Source: Fomitopsis serialis
Lineage: Eukaryota > Basidiomycota > Agaricomycetes > Polyporales > Fomitopsidaceae
Length of the DNA stretch: 64,000 nt
Direction: 5' to 3'
Assembly: GCF_022376445.1 (NCBI RefSeq)
Contig: NW_025955160.1
Coordinates: 1-64,000 of the forward strand
Translations under genes and position numbers: made by a program
Part shown: positions 48,355 through 59,515 of the stretch, in pieces
Numbering within the stretch: position 1 is the stretch's first letter
Layout of the letters: each line of letters starts with the position of its first letter
Notes under the pieces: generated by a model
Database searches by the model: none
The model's input: only the letters and a program-made list of their open reading frames with translations
Told to the model about the DNA's origin: nothing

Positions 48355-49082
48355 CGCAAAAGCGAGGACGCTCAGCGTCGACGGTACCGCCAAGGCGCAG
48401 AGACCATCGAGGATCTCAAGACGCCCGGCCTGCGTACATATCCAGGCCCCGGAGCACCCGCTCGAGAACAAATGGTGCGTGTTCATCCCGTGCGCTGCGC
48501 GCGCGCCCTGACCTCACACGCAGCACAATATTCCACGACACAAAGTCGACCGTCCCCTTCACGCCCGCCTCCGCCCACCCCGCACGACCGCTCCCCAGCG
48601 CGAGCGCGGACCCGCTACAGAACGCGACGCCCTTTGCTGCGCCCGAGAAGGACGAGTACGAGGCGGGCCTGACAGTGATCGGCGAGTTCGAGACGGTCGG
48701 GACGTTCTGCCGGTACTTCAACTGGCTCAAGCCGCCCTCGCGGCTGGAGCGCAACTCCAACTACCACACCTTCCAGTCGGGCATCAAGCCGATATAGGAG
48801 GACCCCGCGAATGCGCACGGCGGCAAGTAGGTGCTCACGATGAATAACAACCCGCAGCTGCTCGACCACTGCTGGAGCCGGCTCGCGATGGCGCTCGTCG
48901 GCGAGGACCTCGACAACGAGACGAGATCTGCGGCGCGGTCGTCAGCCTCCGGACCAAGGTTGACCACATCCCGCTCTGGGCGCGCGGCAGGGAGCACGCC
49001 GAAGGCATCAGCAGCATCGGCCGCAAGATAGGCCAAGCTCCTCGACGTCTCCGCGGCGGACGGCATCGGGCTCGAGTTCCAG
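48355..49082 (+). pseudogene. eIF4E: Broken eIF4E (cap-binding translation factor) gene
   Basis: HPLENKW-type segment to 48474, an intron 48475-48523 (GTGCGT...CGCAG), then FHDTKS, EFETVGTFCRYFNWLKPPS and ERNSNYHTFQSGIKP, all eIF4E hallmarks around the cap-binding fold. TAG stops at 48795-48797 and 48828-48830 replace the conserved Trp codons of the W-E-D-P segment and of GKWVLT. A frameshift follows after GEDLDN. The downstream ICGAVVSL, PLWAR and LLDVSAADGIGLEFQ segments sit in other frames and end at a GTGCGT donor at 49083. The split-codon Trp at the first junction now reads Cys. Intron retention shows a genomic duplicate, not a retrocopy. Confidence 0.88.
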
Positions 49083-49564
49083 GTGCGTGTCCATCCTCTC
49101 TGCGCGTGGTGATTCGCAGCCACAGAAACTCACACCTATTGTACTGCATGATAATGCGCAGACGTGTTGTTCATGCGCGAGCATACACCCTCACCTCGAC
49201 ACGATTCCCCTGCCTCCGTCATCCCACCTTGCTCCCCGTCCTCAGCGCTCCACTGACGAGCTCACCCGGCCCTCTCGCCCGCCCCCTCTCGCCCGCCCCC
49301 TCAAGTCACGCCGAACTTCGCATGGCGATCCTTGCCCATCGACTCGGCCGAGGCTACTGGTGTTTCCGCCTCGGCTCTTTACCGTTGCTCCGAGCCGAGT
49401 GCGCGAGCCGACGAGCGCGAACCCGTGGCATTTGAAGGACTTAGGAGGACGGCGAAGAAGGTCATGTAATGCTTTTCTATGTATACTACTTCGATACAAC
49501 TATCATGTTCTGGATCAGGGACAGCTGAAGTGATTAGCCAGTCACCTGAGAAGCCTGTGACTGA

Positions 49565-49640
49565 CTGTGACTAGTGCTGACTGATGCTGACTGATGCTGA
49601 CTGATGCTGACTGATGCTGACTGATGCTGACTGATGCTGC
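49565..49640 (+). repeat. 10-bp microsatellite
   Basis: About seven head-to-tail copies of TGCTGACTGA. It marks the left edge of an AT-richer block that carries the gene at 49863-51709. Confidence 0.8.
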
Positions 49641-49862
49641 TCAGCTGAATGACTAACATGCCATTGCAACAGTATTTAAGGAGGCATGAGTTAGAGGGAC
49701 ATTCAGTAGCACCCTACTATCCACTGAGCAGTAAGTCACTCTTACAGATATTCATATGAGTATACTGAGGTCAAGTACTAGCTTCATCACAGAGGTATAC
49801 TCTCTGTCATGCTGATCCAATGGGTTATTGACATAGATGTTTAAAGTGACAGTCTCACCAAT

Positions 49863-51709
49863 ATGCCAAGGAAACAGAATACTGATGCTATGGAAGCATG
49901 TGGGTGTTTTCTTCATACTCATGTAATGGCCCATGGTAACCTGATTACATAGTGGCAACATACCTATCTGCCCCTGAAACTATCAGGATCATTGAGAGCA
50001 TAAGTGCTGCTGACATCAAAGATTCCAATTCTCCTGTTATATGTCAGATCCTCAGGGAGATAGAGGCTATTCACCAGCCATCAGCCAAAGATGTAAGTCT
50101 TTATGAGTTTTCTATGATATATGTCCTCATGCTATAGCTTCAGCTGTCTGTACTGGTGCGCAGGAGTTTAGGCTTACTGCCCAAAGGCACTTCAGCATTC
50201 CTGGCTTGGGAAACCCTGAAAACACTACTGAAAGAGAGCCAGTCATCCAGTGGTGTAGTCCAGGCTAGCCATCATGAGAAGAGGACATTGGTATGTCTGG
50301 ATCTCTCTAACACTGTACAACAGTTAAGGGTTTCAATTTCAGGTGCGCCAGATAGGCCTACTAGGCCACAGCAGTTATGGTCTAGCAGATCTGCTCAGGG
50401 CCAGCCCTCATGCCTATATCATTGCTGGTGGCATCAAGCTTAGATTGGTCATTCGCTCCCGCGACCAGGTCCCCCATCTTCCTCTGCACACCCACATGTC
50501 AGAATTCACCAATCCAAGACAACCCCATGCTGCCCTGGTTGGGCTGGCTAGTCCCCATGATTACCTTGAAATAGGGACTGAGGAATCAGTGATTATTTTA
50601 TCTGGCAGTTCTCAAGGTGAGTCAGTATCATTTGGAGGTTTTACATGATTTACACTCATGAATACCCTAGCAGGATATGAGCTTGAGCTAATGTGCATCA
50701 GAGGTGTAGCACAACAAGCAGCACTCTCCACCCCTTTGTATGCATGGCTGCATCAAGTGGTTGAGAGTGCATGTAATGAACGCCGGAATGTCAGGGTATG
50801 TCTCAGTATGCTGTCAATTAGTATTGTTATTGATGAAAATTTCTTCTAGCCCAGTCATGGTGGACATATGGCCCAAGTTGGACTGAACCGTGGTCCCTGG
50901 CATGCCCGTGTGGTAGGCTGGGCCAAAAGCTATACCAGGAACCTGGATCCTTCCATACAGCAATGTCATGATGAAGATGTGATTGGGGCTGTTAGTCTGG
51001 TTTGGGCTATGATCAAGGCTGTGGTACCCTCAGAAGCCATCCAAGAAGTTGAGGCATCCCTGGAACAGGCTGAAATGCCCAGGATTGCCACAAGGAATGT
51101 GGCTGAAGGTAAGTTGTACACAATGATTTTCACCACAGACCAAAGGCTGATTTGGTATAATCTAGGCAGTGGCTATAAAATCACAGTTGGACAGCAAATA
51201 TACTCCTTCCCTGCAGCTGAGCGTGGTCCACCAGAAGCATACATGAGTCGTGGATATATTGCGTGAGTGTTTCTCTCATATGATGTACCAAACATCCTGT
51301 GTCATAATCTGGCTGTAGGTGGTCACACATCGATAAAGCCTACTGCAAATTTGCATTCTCCCTCTGTGTGGCTAGGGAGCTTGTAACTACTAGTCAGTCT
51401 ATTCTCAGCATACCCATTCATAGAAGTCACTCATCAATTGCAGGGTACAATGCCCTCCCTAGTGGTGGTGCCAATTTTGTGGATGTTGGCCTGCGGGTTG
51501 TCATCAAACAGGCTGCAGGTACACTGATTGGCTTTAAGGCAGACTATAGTCATGGCACAACATTGGCATATGGTGCTGTCAATCACTCTATTTCTATTGC
51601 CTTTTCAAGACCACTGGCACAGGCATGGAAGGATTCACTGTTGAATAAGGGGGTCACATCAGCACCTGGGGCAGGGGAGGGAAATCCTGATGTAGAATTG
51701 CCTCAATGA
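49863..51709 (+). CDS. Unknown protein, possible 2OG-Fe(II) oxygenase-like C-terminus
   Basis: Seven exons: 49863-49899, 49953-50092, 50138-50290, 50343-50616, 50671-50795, 50850-51262 and 51319-51709; introns 45-56 bp with good GT-AG ends; 510 aa with every junction in frame. The first half is helical and hydrophilic. The middle contains HMAQVGLNRGPWHARVVGWAK. The C-terminal third has WSHIDKAYC (HxD) and, about 80 residues later, GTLIGFKADYSHGTT (distal His) followed by SISIAFSRPL. This spacing and pattern resemble a double-stranded beta-helix dioxygenase, but no clear 2-oxoglutarate Arg is seen, so the call is tentative. Base composition is clearly AT-richer than the flanks, which suggests a mobile-element cargo gene or transfer. 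Confidence 0.7.
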
Positions 51710-52229
51710 ACTATTGTACAGTGTGTATATGCAGTACTTAGTCCATTGAATATCACCGCACAGGATGCATGTAGCCTGACATGGACGGCACGCTGCTACA
51801 GGCAGTACCCAGTGGTACTCACTTATCCATGTCGGTGCACATTGCACTTCATCCCATTAGCCCTTTGTGCCACCCTTTTACATGCTGCACGTTAGACCGA
51901 GCACATAGCGCAGCGCAACTAACTCGCCCTCGACGACGGCCACACCTCTGCCAAGACACGGTCGTGCTCTGGATGGCCCGAACTCATTGGCCTCTTCACA
52001 GACACGAGCTGGACGTGAGGCACATCGGCCTCTCACTCTTGCGTGGCTGCTGACTTAGGTCGGGCCAACGCGCGTCGTCAGCGAGCGTCGGCTAGGCTTC
52101 ACACGTAGGCGCAATGCGGCTGGGGGATGAGGGCCATGCTTACGGGTTCTCCGCTGTCATGCTCGTTACCAATCGGATGCAGCGGACAAGTGGCTCCTCC
52201 GACACTCGCTACGACTCGAGAACTCACGC
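51710..52229. other. No gene recognised
   Basis: Transition from the AT-richer block back to GC-rich sequence near 51,900. No repeat ends identified. Confidence 0.35.
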
Positions 52230-53575
52230 GTCGCTCGATGTAGTACGTCGGCACGACATCGTCGCGCGTGTTCTCTTCGCGCCCCGCGCTGGTCTACGCC
52301 GAACACCTCCATCGCGTCGTCTACCTCCGCCTCACGCGCCGCCTCCGCGTAGATGGCCTTGCACTCCTCCGCGCGCTGGTACCACACGCCCAGGCCGACC
52401 TTGATCATCCACTTCTCGAGCGGGATCGGCTCCGCCATGCCCTCGCCGTTGATCCCCCGTCCGAGCGACTCCGGGTTCCACCGCATGCCCAGCGGTCCGC
52501 CGCGCTCGCCACGAAGCAGGCGCGCGAGGTCGACGACGAGCTCGTGCGTGCGGTTGAGGCGCATGTTGCGGACGCGCCCGCCCATCGACGGGCCGTACTT
52601 ACGGTCGTGCGGGTCGACGGTGGAGTAGAACGGCGTCCCGCGGGCGTACGCGCGCGAGAGCCGGGCGACGGTCGTCGTGAGCGGGCGCGTCTGCAGCGTC
52701 ACACTCAGGAGCGGCCGCCAGAAGGCCGTCTCCGCCAGCGTCGGGAGGTACTCCGCGCGCACCTGCTGGACAGCAGCGTTGGCCGCGGCCGTGTTGCCCA
52801 CCGAGTTGACGTCGACCTCGCCATCCTCGTCGAGCTTGAAGGCATCTTGCTGGCGAGTAGCCTGTCTCGGCGGCTGCGGGAGCGACACGTCCCGCGCAGG
52901 CTCAGGGCTGTGCCCGGGATCCTCACCTCCACCAGTATCTTCTCCTCGCGCACCCTCATGTCCGCCGCGAGGCCCTCCGACAGGATGCCCGCGCTCAGCT
53001 CTGACATCAGGACGCCCTCCCCGCGTGTTCTCCTCGCGCTGACCGCGCATCAGCACCGTCTGGCGCTCGGGCGTGTCCCACGAGGACACCGGGATCTGCC
53101 CACGCTGCCCGCCAGTCGACGCCGCCTGGGGGCCGAGCTGCGAGACCGCGGCCGCGAGCGAGGGCTCCGCCTGCGTGCCCGCGGGGTGCGTGATGACATC
53201 TGTGTTCGTGAGCACCTCCGCCGCGTCCAACTCCGCCTGGTCGCGCATGTACTTCCTCCGTGTGAACTGCTTGACACCCTCGCCATTGTCCGGGCGAGGG
53301 GATACCTCGTCCGACGCGGGGAGGTCGTCCCAGGGCTGCTTGGGCGTGCCGACGAGCGGGTGGTCCTCCGTCGGCTTCTTCGCGACTGCGGGATGGAACC
53401 CTGTCTCGGGCATGGAGGGCTCGAACCCGCTCGGATGGATGACGAGGCCCTCCAACCGCTTGCGCTTGCGCTCAACGTTGGACGACGGCACGACATCGCC
53501 GTCGGCGCCCTGCGACGGCTTGTGCGGGCGGGCCCACGTCGACCCGGGGGACGGCGCTGCTGGGTATGTCCGCTA
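52230..53575 (-). pseudogene. Decayed conserved fungal protein of unknown function
   Basis: One long frame from 53491 holds NVERKRKRLEGLVIHPSG, later DAFKLDEDGEVDVNSVGNTA, LLSVTLQTRPLTTTVARLSRA and RGTPFYSTVDPHDRKYGPS. Between about 52,900 and 53,010 a second frame gives a more protein-like MSELSAGILSEGLAADM. This suggests two compensating indels. At the 3' end DDVVPTYYIERR followed by a GTGAGT donor lies in another frame, a third indel. Upstream of 53,575 an in-frame TAG closes the frame. The family looks familiar from Agaricomycetes but I cannot name it. A single intact GC-rich ORF cannot be fully excluded. Confidence 0.5.
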
Positions 53576-55208
53576 GGGCGCTGCGGTAGGAGTAGCTCCG
53601 TCGCGCCCACTTGCTGACCTGTCAGAGGATCGCGCGCTGGCAAATGTGGTCAGCGTAGTTCGGGGCCGTGCATGTCAGGTCGTCTGAACTCACTGCGAGC
53701 TACCCTGGCGTGAGCAGTGACGAATCGACAATCGCCAATGGGCAATGACGCGGTGGCTACGAGATAGGTCAGTGTGAGTGAACGTCCTGCTCGTTTCGTA
53801 CATGCTTACCCATGCGGGACGTTCACTGTGGCTGATACTTGATTGAATAATCAGCACACATGGCCCGGGGATGCTGGGATAGGATAGCACCCCCGTAAAG
53901 AGACGCCAGCGCCAGATCCGGCCACGTCGAAGGTCACATACCTATAGAAGCCTTCCGATGTAGATGGTATATCCAGAACGTCATGGACATCTACAGCTGA
54001 CCCGAAACGTTGGTGAGGTACTGATGCTCATGGAAAGCGGGTGACACACCGATAAGAGCAGCGCGTACGGACCTGTCTGTCGTACCGGTGCCAAGTCTCG
54101 ATGGGCGTGTTACCCAGTCCAGGACGAGGGACAGCCGACGGGGCAGCACCATGTTCGCGCCCTTTATGATTGGCTCTGTGTGTCGCGCACAGTCACCGCG
54201 AGGCCGAATCACTGCTCAAACCAGTGGAGACACTCACAGCGCGTGTCGCGAAGGCTGCGGGACCTCCAGAATATCATGGTCAGCCATGGCTTAGCGTACG
54301 AATCATCCAGAGCCACATACCGTTTTCACTCACCCGAAGAGGTCTCCATAGGTGCGTGGTACTGCGCTGTCGAGGAGGGAGGCCCGCTGGTGGAATCCGT
54401 GCAGAGAATGTTGCGCCCGAAATGCATGACACCGCCTTATGTCTCCTGGAAGTAGCTCAGTCTCACGTCGATGGCGTCGGTTATGCTGAGTAGGTAATCC
54501 TGCCGTTGCGAGTCAGTGATACACGTGAATAGTTCCGCAGAGGTAGTACGTACCCGCTCTTTGAACAGCTGTTCACAAGGTCCTTTGAGGCTCTCACCAC
54601 CCTCCTCGACCATCCGCCGCTCGTTCAGCATTCCATCGACCACCGAGTCGACCGGGTCGATGTGTTCTGACAGCGGATCGCACATGTCTACAGCCTCGGG
54701 GCTCCGACACACTCTCCAGGTGTGTGCCGTAGTGCACCTCCTGGCTATGCGCGACCGAGCGGTCGACGCACGCGAACCAGTCATAGAACTGATGTGGCGC
54801 CTGGATCGGTTGCTTTGGATGTAAGGCATGGGCGGTGGCCGCACGACGGGGCGGTTATGCTGAACTGGGTGTGCCTGGGTGCGAACGAACGCAAGCCTGT
54901 TGCGTAGCACGGGAGTCGAGGGTCGCGAGGATGATCCTGGCTCGTCTACTGCGAACTTGACTGGAGGTCACATCAAGCATATAGACGCAGGCGCACCCGG
55001 ACGTTTCGAGGATGTCGAGGCCATTTGGTTGGGGCCCTATACGGCCATACAGGGCAGAGGGGACGGTTTTGAAGGAGAAGAAGGCGAAACGGAAAGCAGG
55101 AGTGAACGTGCGCCACGGAAAAATGGTAGCCGCGGCGGAGCGCCCGTGGTGAGTCGGACGTGCGATGGACGGGTGATGGACGCGTCCTCGTGCTGCGAGA
55201 CAGGACTG
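53576..55208. other. No gene recognised
   Basis: Short frames only. A plus-strand frame at 54879-55277 reads into the LINE poly(A)/T tract and is not considered coding. Confidence 0.35.
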
Positions 55209-58200
55209 TTTTTTTTTTTTTTTTTTTGGAGGGCCATCATGGGTTCCGGCAGCCTGACAATCGGTCAGTCCCGGTGACCCGGCCTGCTAGCAGGTTTCCC
55301 CGCGCGCATAATTCCAGGGAGAAAATGCTTTTACGCACGGCGTGTATTCGCCAGTGTGGGGCTCGTCAACCATCGTCCCGTATGTCGAGACGCGTCGCGT
55401 CAATACCCACTAAAACCCTATTGTATGTAGTCCAGTCTTCCGGTAAGGCCAGCTCATCAAACAGTGTGCCATTCCACGTTCCCAGGACCTTGTCCTTTTT
55501 GACTGCGGACCGGCCGAATCGCCTGTGCGTCTGCACCATATCAAGATGTAGCCTTTCGTTCATGGCCCTAGTCCATCTGGCTCGGATTGCCTGACCGGTG
55601 TGTTCCCAGTCATCTTCGTCGGCGTGTCCGATAACTCTCTCACAACGCAGCTTCCAGATCAGGAAGGCGGACTCAGATATTAGGATCTTCCAAAATCGCT
55701 CTGCGTGTCTCCGTCGTTGTCCTCTCGCGCCAGTCCACCTTCGCAGGCACAGGCCCTGTATGTCACCCAGGCTCAGCTCTGGCCAAGTCAGTTGTTTCTT
55801 CTGCCAGAGTGCTTTCGCCATGCTCCATATTGTGGCCGACCCGATTGCCTCGCATTCGAGGAGGATGTGTCCTAGTGAGTCCAGCTGTCCACACGTTTGG
55901 CACCGGCTTCGTTCCTCATAGCCAGGTATATGCTCCCAATAACTCCCACACTTTTGTGCCCCATGGACGCTCTTCCACAGGAAGTCGCTGATCGGCTTTC
56001 TAATGTCAGGGCATCTCAGGCTCCGCCATATGTCTTCGTTTGCGATCAACTTCCCTTGCAGTGTGAGTACCCCGTCTCTAATATTTGCTAGACTTTGGAT
56101 CGTCCGTCTGCGGGGCGCCACGCACTTACGGGCTATGATACCGCGGTACGCGAGCTTTTGCGTCAGTTTGTCTAGTCTCGCCCCCGACAGGTCGAAGGTC
56201 GGGTCAAGTTCCATGTTCACGGGGGTGGGCGCCGTTCCAGACCGACGCAGCGTTTTCGCCTCACGTCTTGCAAGCTCCAGCCTACGCATGTCTCCCACTC
56301 CGGTTGCTTGTCTGAAGGTTGTCACAGCACAGCGCTTGCGAAGGGTATTGACTAGTGCCTTCGCCGGTGCGTTGTTCGGCACGTCGATCCAGCCTCTGTC
56401 CTCCCATCGCGGCAGGTCACGGACGAGGTATTCGGACAGGCTGTTTGTCTCGCCTATAAAGTGCAGTGGTGTGTCAGGGGGGCGTCTTGTGCCGCCTTCA
56501 GGGCGGCCACTAGTTCACTCCATGGGCTCGCGTTCCTTCCACTTGATGGGTGGGCTCGGACCAGGGAGTTTCGCTCGCTGTTCCTCGCTACATATACGAA
56601 ACCAATGTCTTCGCTCCCCTCTGCGTCAGGTGGTTCGGTGTTCTCGTCCTTCGGGGCGCCGAGGACTAGGATCGTCTGCGCTTCGTCTTCCACCACTCGT
56701 CCACGACGTTGTCTAATCGCTGGTGGGTTTGCTATATTCGGCATTGCCACGAATGCGCGGAAAGCTTCCGCTACTCCGCCCCTCAGCGTCAAAGAAGGGT
56801 CGAAAGTGGTCTGTCCGCCTTTCTCGATGGCCTTTCCGTTTTCTCCTGGCGTCTATGCGTGAGGGTGAGGCCATCCGGGGCAGTGTCCGTCCTCGGGTTC
56901 CATTTTTCGCTTAGGTGGCCGAGCAGCTTCCCGGCCGCCTCATAGCATCGCTCGGGATTATGACATCCGTGTATACGATTGGTCCGGCATTCCATGCATT
57001 CACACTCACTTGGACCGTCGCCGCCGTCGGTGAGGATGGTGACGTGTTGTGCCAATTTCACGAGGTCTGTTACCAGGCTCACGCCGTGTACATCTCGCAG
57101 ACAGTTACTTAAAGGGGCATTATTCAGCCTTCGCAGCTGTTTGTCCGCGCCTATGTGGTACCAGGCGGGAAGGCCTGCCTTCACGTCATTGCTCAGGGTC
57201 ACCGCCGCAAAGGAGACATTGTGTTGCTTTGCCACCTTCAGCATTCGCTTCAGGTAGTCGGGTAGGCGGGAGTTCGCGTGGCCCGCTGGGTGCCAGTCCT
57301 GGAGGAAGGTATTCACCTGCGCATTCCTCCGGATGGCTCCCGCATCTTTCGTAACACGGATGGCCATAACGGCGTCCACTACGAAAGCCCACCTGGGCCT
57401 CTCTGTACCGAGGGTAAGGTAGCGCTTGAGCCACATTATCTCAATGGCTTCGTTGCGTGATTTTAGGTCCAGAATGCCTAGGCCTCCATCTTCTATGGGA
57501 AGGTGTAGCGTGTCCTGGTTCACCGAAGGTATGGCATCTGAGCCCCAGACGAAGTTTCTAATTGTTTTACTTAGAGACTTTTCGACAGACTTTGGCATGC
57601 CCTGTACCGTTGTGAGGTATTGTGTTATTCCTCCCGGGCCCATTTGAATGATGTACCTTTTCCCTTTGAAGGACGGGTGACTCTGTCCCCATCTCTCGAG
57701 GAAAGTCTCCACCTTCCGGACTACTGGGGCCCAGACAGCGGCTTCATTCACTTTGTTTCCTATCCAGGCACCCAGTACTCGCGTCGCTTCCTGGTCCTTC
57801 GCAACATGTATATGCTCTGGTATGGTGTTCCCTGTCACAGTAGGGTTGATCCGATGGGTCGCCACTACTTGTGCTCGGTACTGCTCCGTTCCTATCGGGA
57901 TTACCTCCGTTTTCTCCCTGTTGAAGCGGGCCCCGGAGAGCGCGCACCACCGTTCGAGGATATGCCAGAGTTGCTCCCACACGTCGTTTTGTGAGAGGAA
58001 CGCGGACGTATCGTCGGCGAAGAGGGATGCTAACAGGCGTTCTGTTAGTCCAGGGATGGAGAATCCCTTGAGGGTGGATCGCCGTAGGAGGCAGGCCAAG
58101 GGTTCGATTGCGAGGTCGAAGAGCAGGCACGATAGTGGGTCGCCTTGTCTCACCCCACGTATTATTTGGAAATAGGTACTGCATTCACCATTTATGATGA

Positions 58201-58550
58201 CCAGTGTCGACGCTGATCCATATATGCTCTTTAACCTCTTGATGAGTTCAGTGGGCAGTCCGAAAATTTCAAGGACCATCCACAGGTAGTCATGTCGTAT
58301 CTTGTCGTATGCCTTCTCCTGATCCAAAGCCACTATCAGACCGTTTTCCTCCGTGGCTTCCGCGTAATCAATCATGGACCGGCATAGCTGTGTTTGGTCC
58401 GTGATCCTGCGGCCTGGGAGGAAGCCGGCCTGGTCGGGGTGGATGATCTTTAACGCTACTGGGGCTAGGCGAGTGGCTAATATCCTCGTGTACAGCTTAT
58501 AGTCTGTATTGAGAAGTGTGATCGGTCTGTAGTTTGCTACATCAGGAAAA
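55209..58550 (-). mobile_element. 5'-truncated LINE (non-LTR retrotransposon), inactive
   Basis: On the minus strand: reverse transcriptase from VANYRPITLLN (about 58,540) through DQAGFLPGRRITDQTQ, VALDQEKAYDKI, IRGVRQGDPLS and FADDT (about 58,010). Then come a Cys cluster CECMECRTNRIHGC, an RNase H-like region (GFVYVARNSE, SELVAALKAA, PLHFIGETNSLSEYL), and a zf-RVT motif CQTCGQLDSLGHILLEC. The 3' end is a 19-base poly(A) (T run 55209-55227 on plus). The endonuclease and first ORF are missing. A C6 tract near 56,470 and a second site near 56,850 cause frameshifts, so it is dead. Typical of target-primed insertion with incomplete reverse transcription. No target duplication found by eye. Confidence 0.85.
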
Positions 58551-58860
58551 ACCGGTTTTACTTGCCAAGCTACAAGGCAAGTCAAAAGAACTTGGTTTAC
58601 TTGGCAAAGACGCTCACCGCTTGGAATGTGCTGCAAAGGCAGCATTGGTCTTGAGATACTTGGACAAACTATAGCCTGCTTGATTAACCATCCTGTCAAG
58701 AGTTTATTAGCTGACCGGCAAGCAAAATTTGGCCAGTCAATTTTCTTTAATCTCTGAAGTGTTTCATTGATCATTCATAGATAGTTGGGTTTCTATTTGT
58801 ACGCTTAATTTCAAGCTATCTATTGCCGTAAACATAGTACTTCTACTAGTAGTATGAGTG
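58551..58860. other. AT-rich fragment at the 5' break of the LINE
   Basis: Composition changes sharply here. It contains ACTTGCCAAGCTACAAGGCA, a small hairpin-like inverted repeat, and TTTACTTGGCAAAG. It is probably a piece of a different repeat next to the LINE break. The long RT frame runs into it by chance. Confidence 0.45.
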
Positions 58861-59515
58861 TACTCTGTGAACTCAGGGTTTTCATGTCCAGAACCAATGG
58901 AACCAGCGACGACTCGTCTGGACGTATATCGTTCAAATTAACTCGGAGGCTGTCCAACACTCTACCCAGCCTCCATCCAGCCACACTTGATGTCCACCCT
59001 CCATCCTTCGTGGGCGATGGCTACCCGTCAGCGCACAGACGGGACGCGTCGGTGAGTCCTCTGCCCAGCTGAGTGGTAGTATTGTGTACTGTTCTGTTAG
59101 ATCAGCCAGTCGCATGTAGTAGTGTATCTGCCAGTGGATCGACAACTCACCGAACAGATGACCATGATGTTCTGGAGGTGCCACGGTCCTTAGGAGACTC
59201 TGCTGTGAGTGTTCCCCGCAGAGTTCAGCGACAACGTGTGCGCGGCAACTAATCGGACATGGGATTCTGGACGTGCAACAGTCTCAGGCTCTGTGAGCAC
59301 GAGCCACACCTCCCAAGCAGTCCAGAGCGCTCGCCGCATCCACACTCTGTGCGCCCGTTGACGCATGCCGTCTGTTCAGTATCCGTACACCGCGACGCCC
59401 GACGTCCATCCACGTTGCGGCGGGTTGATCATAACAGCGCGTGAGTTTGGCCGGGCAACCGCTAGCCCAGCAGGTGAGTACGGCAACCGCCTATCCGGCC
59501 CCCCGTAATTGGCTC
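58861..59515. other. No gene recognised
   Basis: Short frames only. Confidence 0.35.

Noticed and set aside
49565..49640. CRISPR-like direct repeats
   Set aside because: A pure 10-bp microsatellite without spacers, in a eukaryotic context.
52268..53617. 449-codon plus-strand frame
   Set aside because: GC-rich antisense shadow of the decayed conserved protein on the minus strand; composition is low-complexity Arg/Leu.
55209..58550. Target-site duplication of the LINE
   Set aside because: I compared the bases next to the T run with those near 58,550 and found no convincing match.
58551..58774. N-terminal extension of the reverse transcriptase frame
   Set aside because: AT-rich and unlike any RT N-terminus; the open frame continues by chance past the LINE break.
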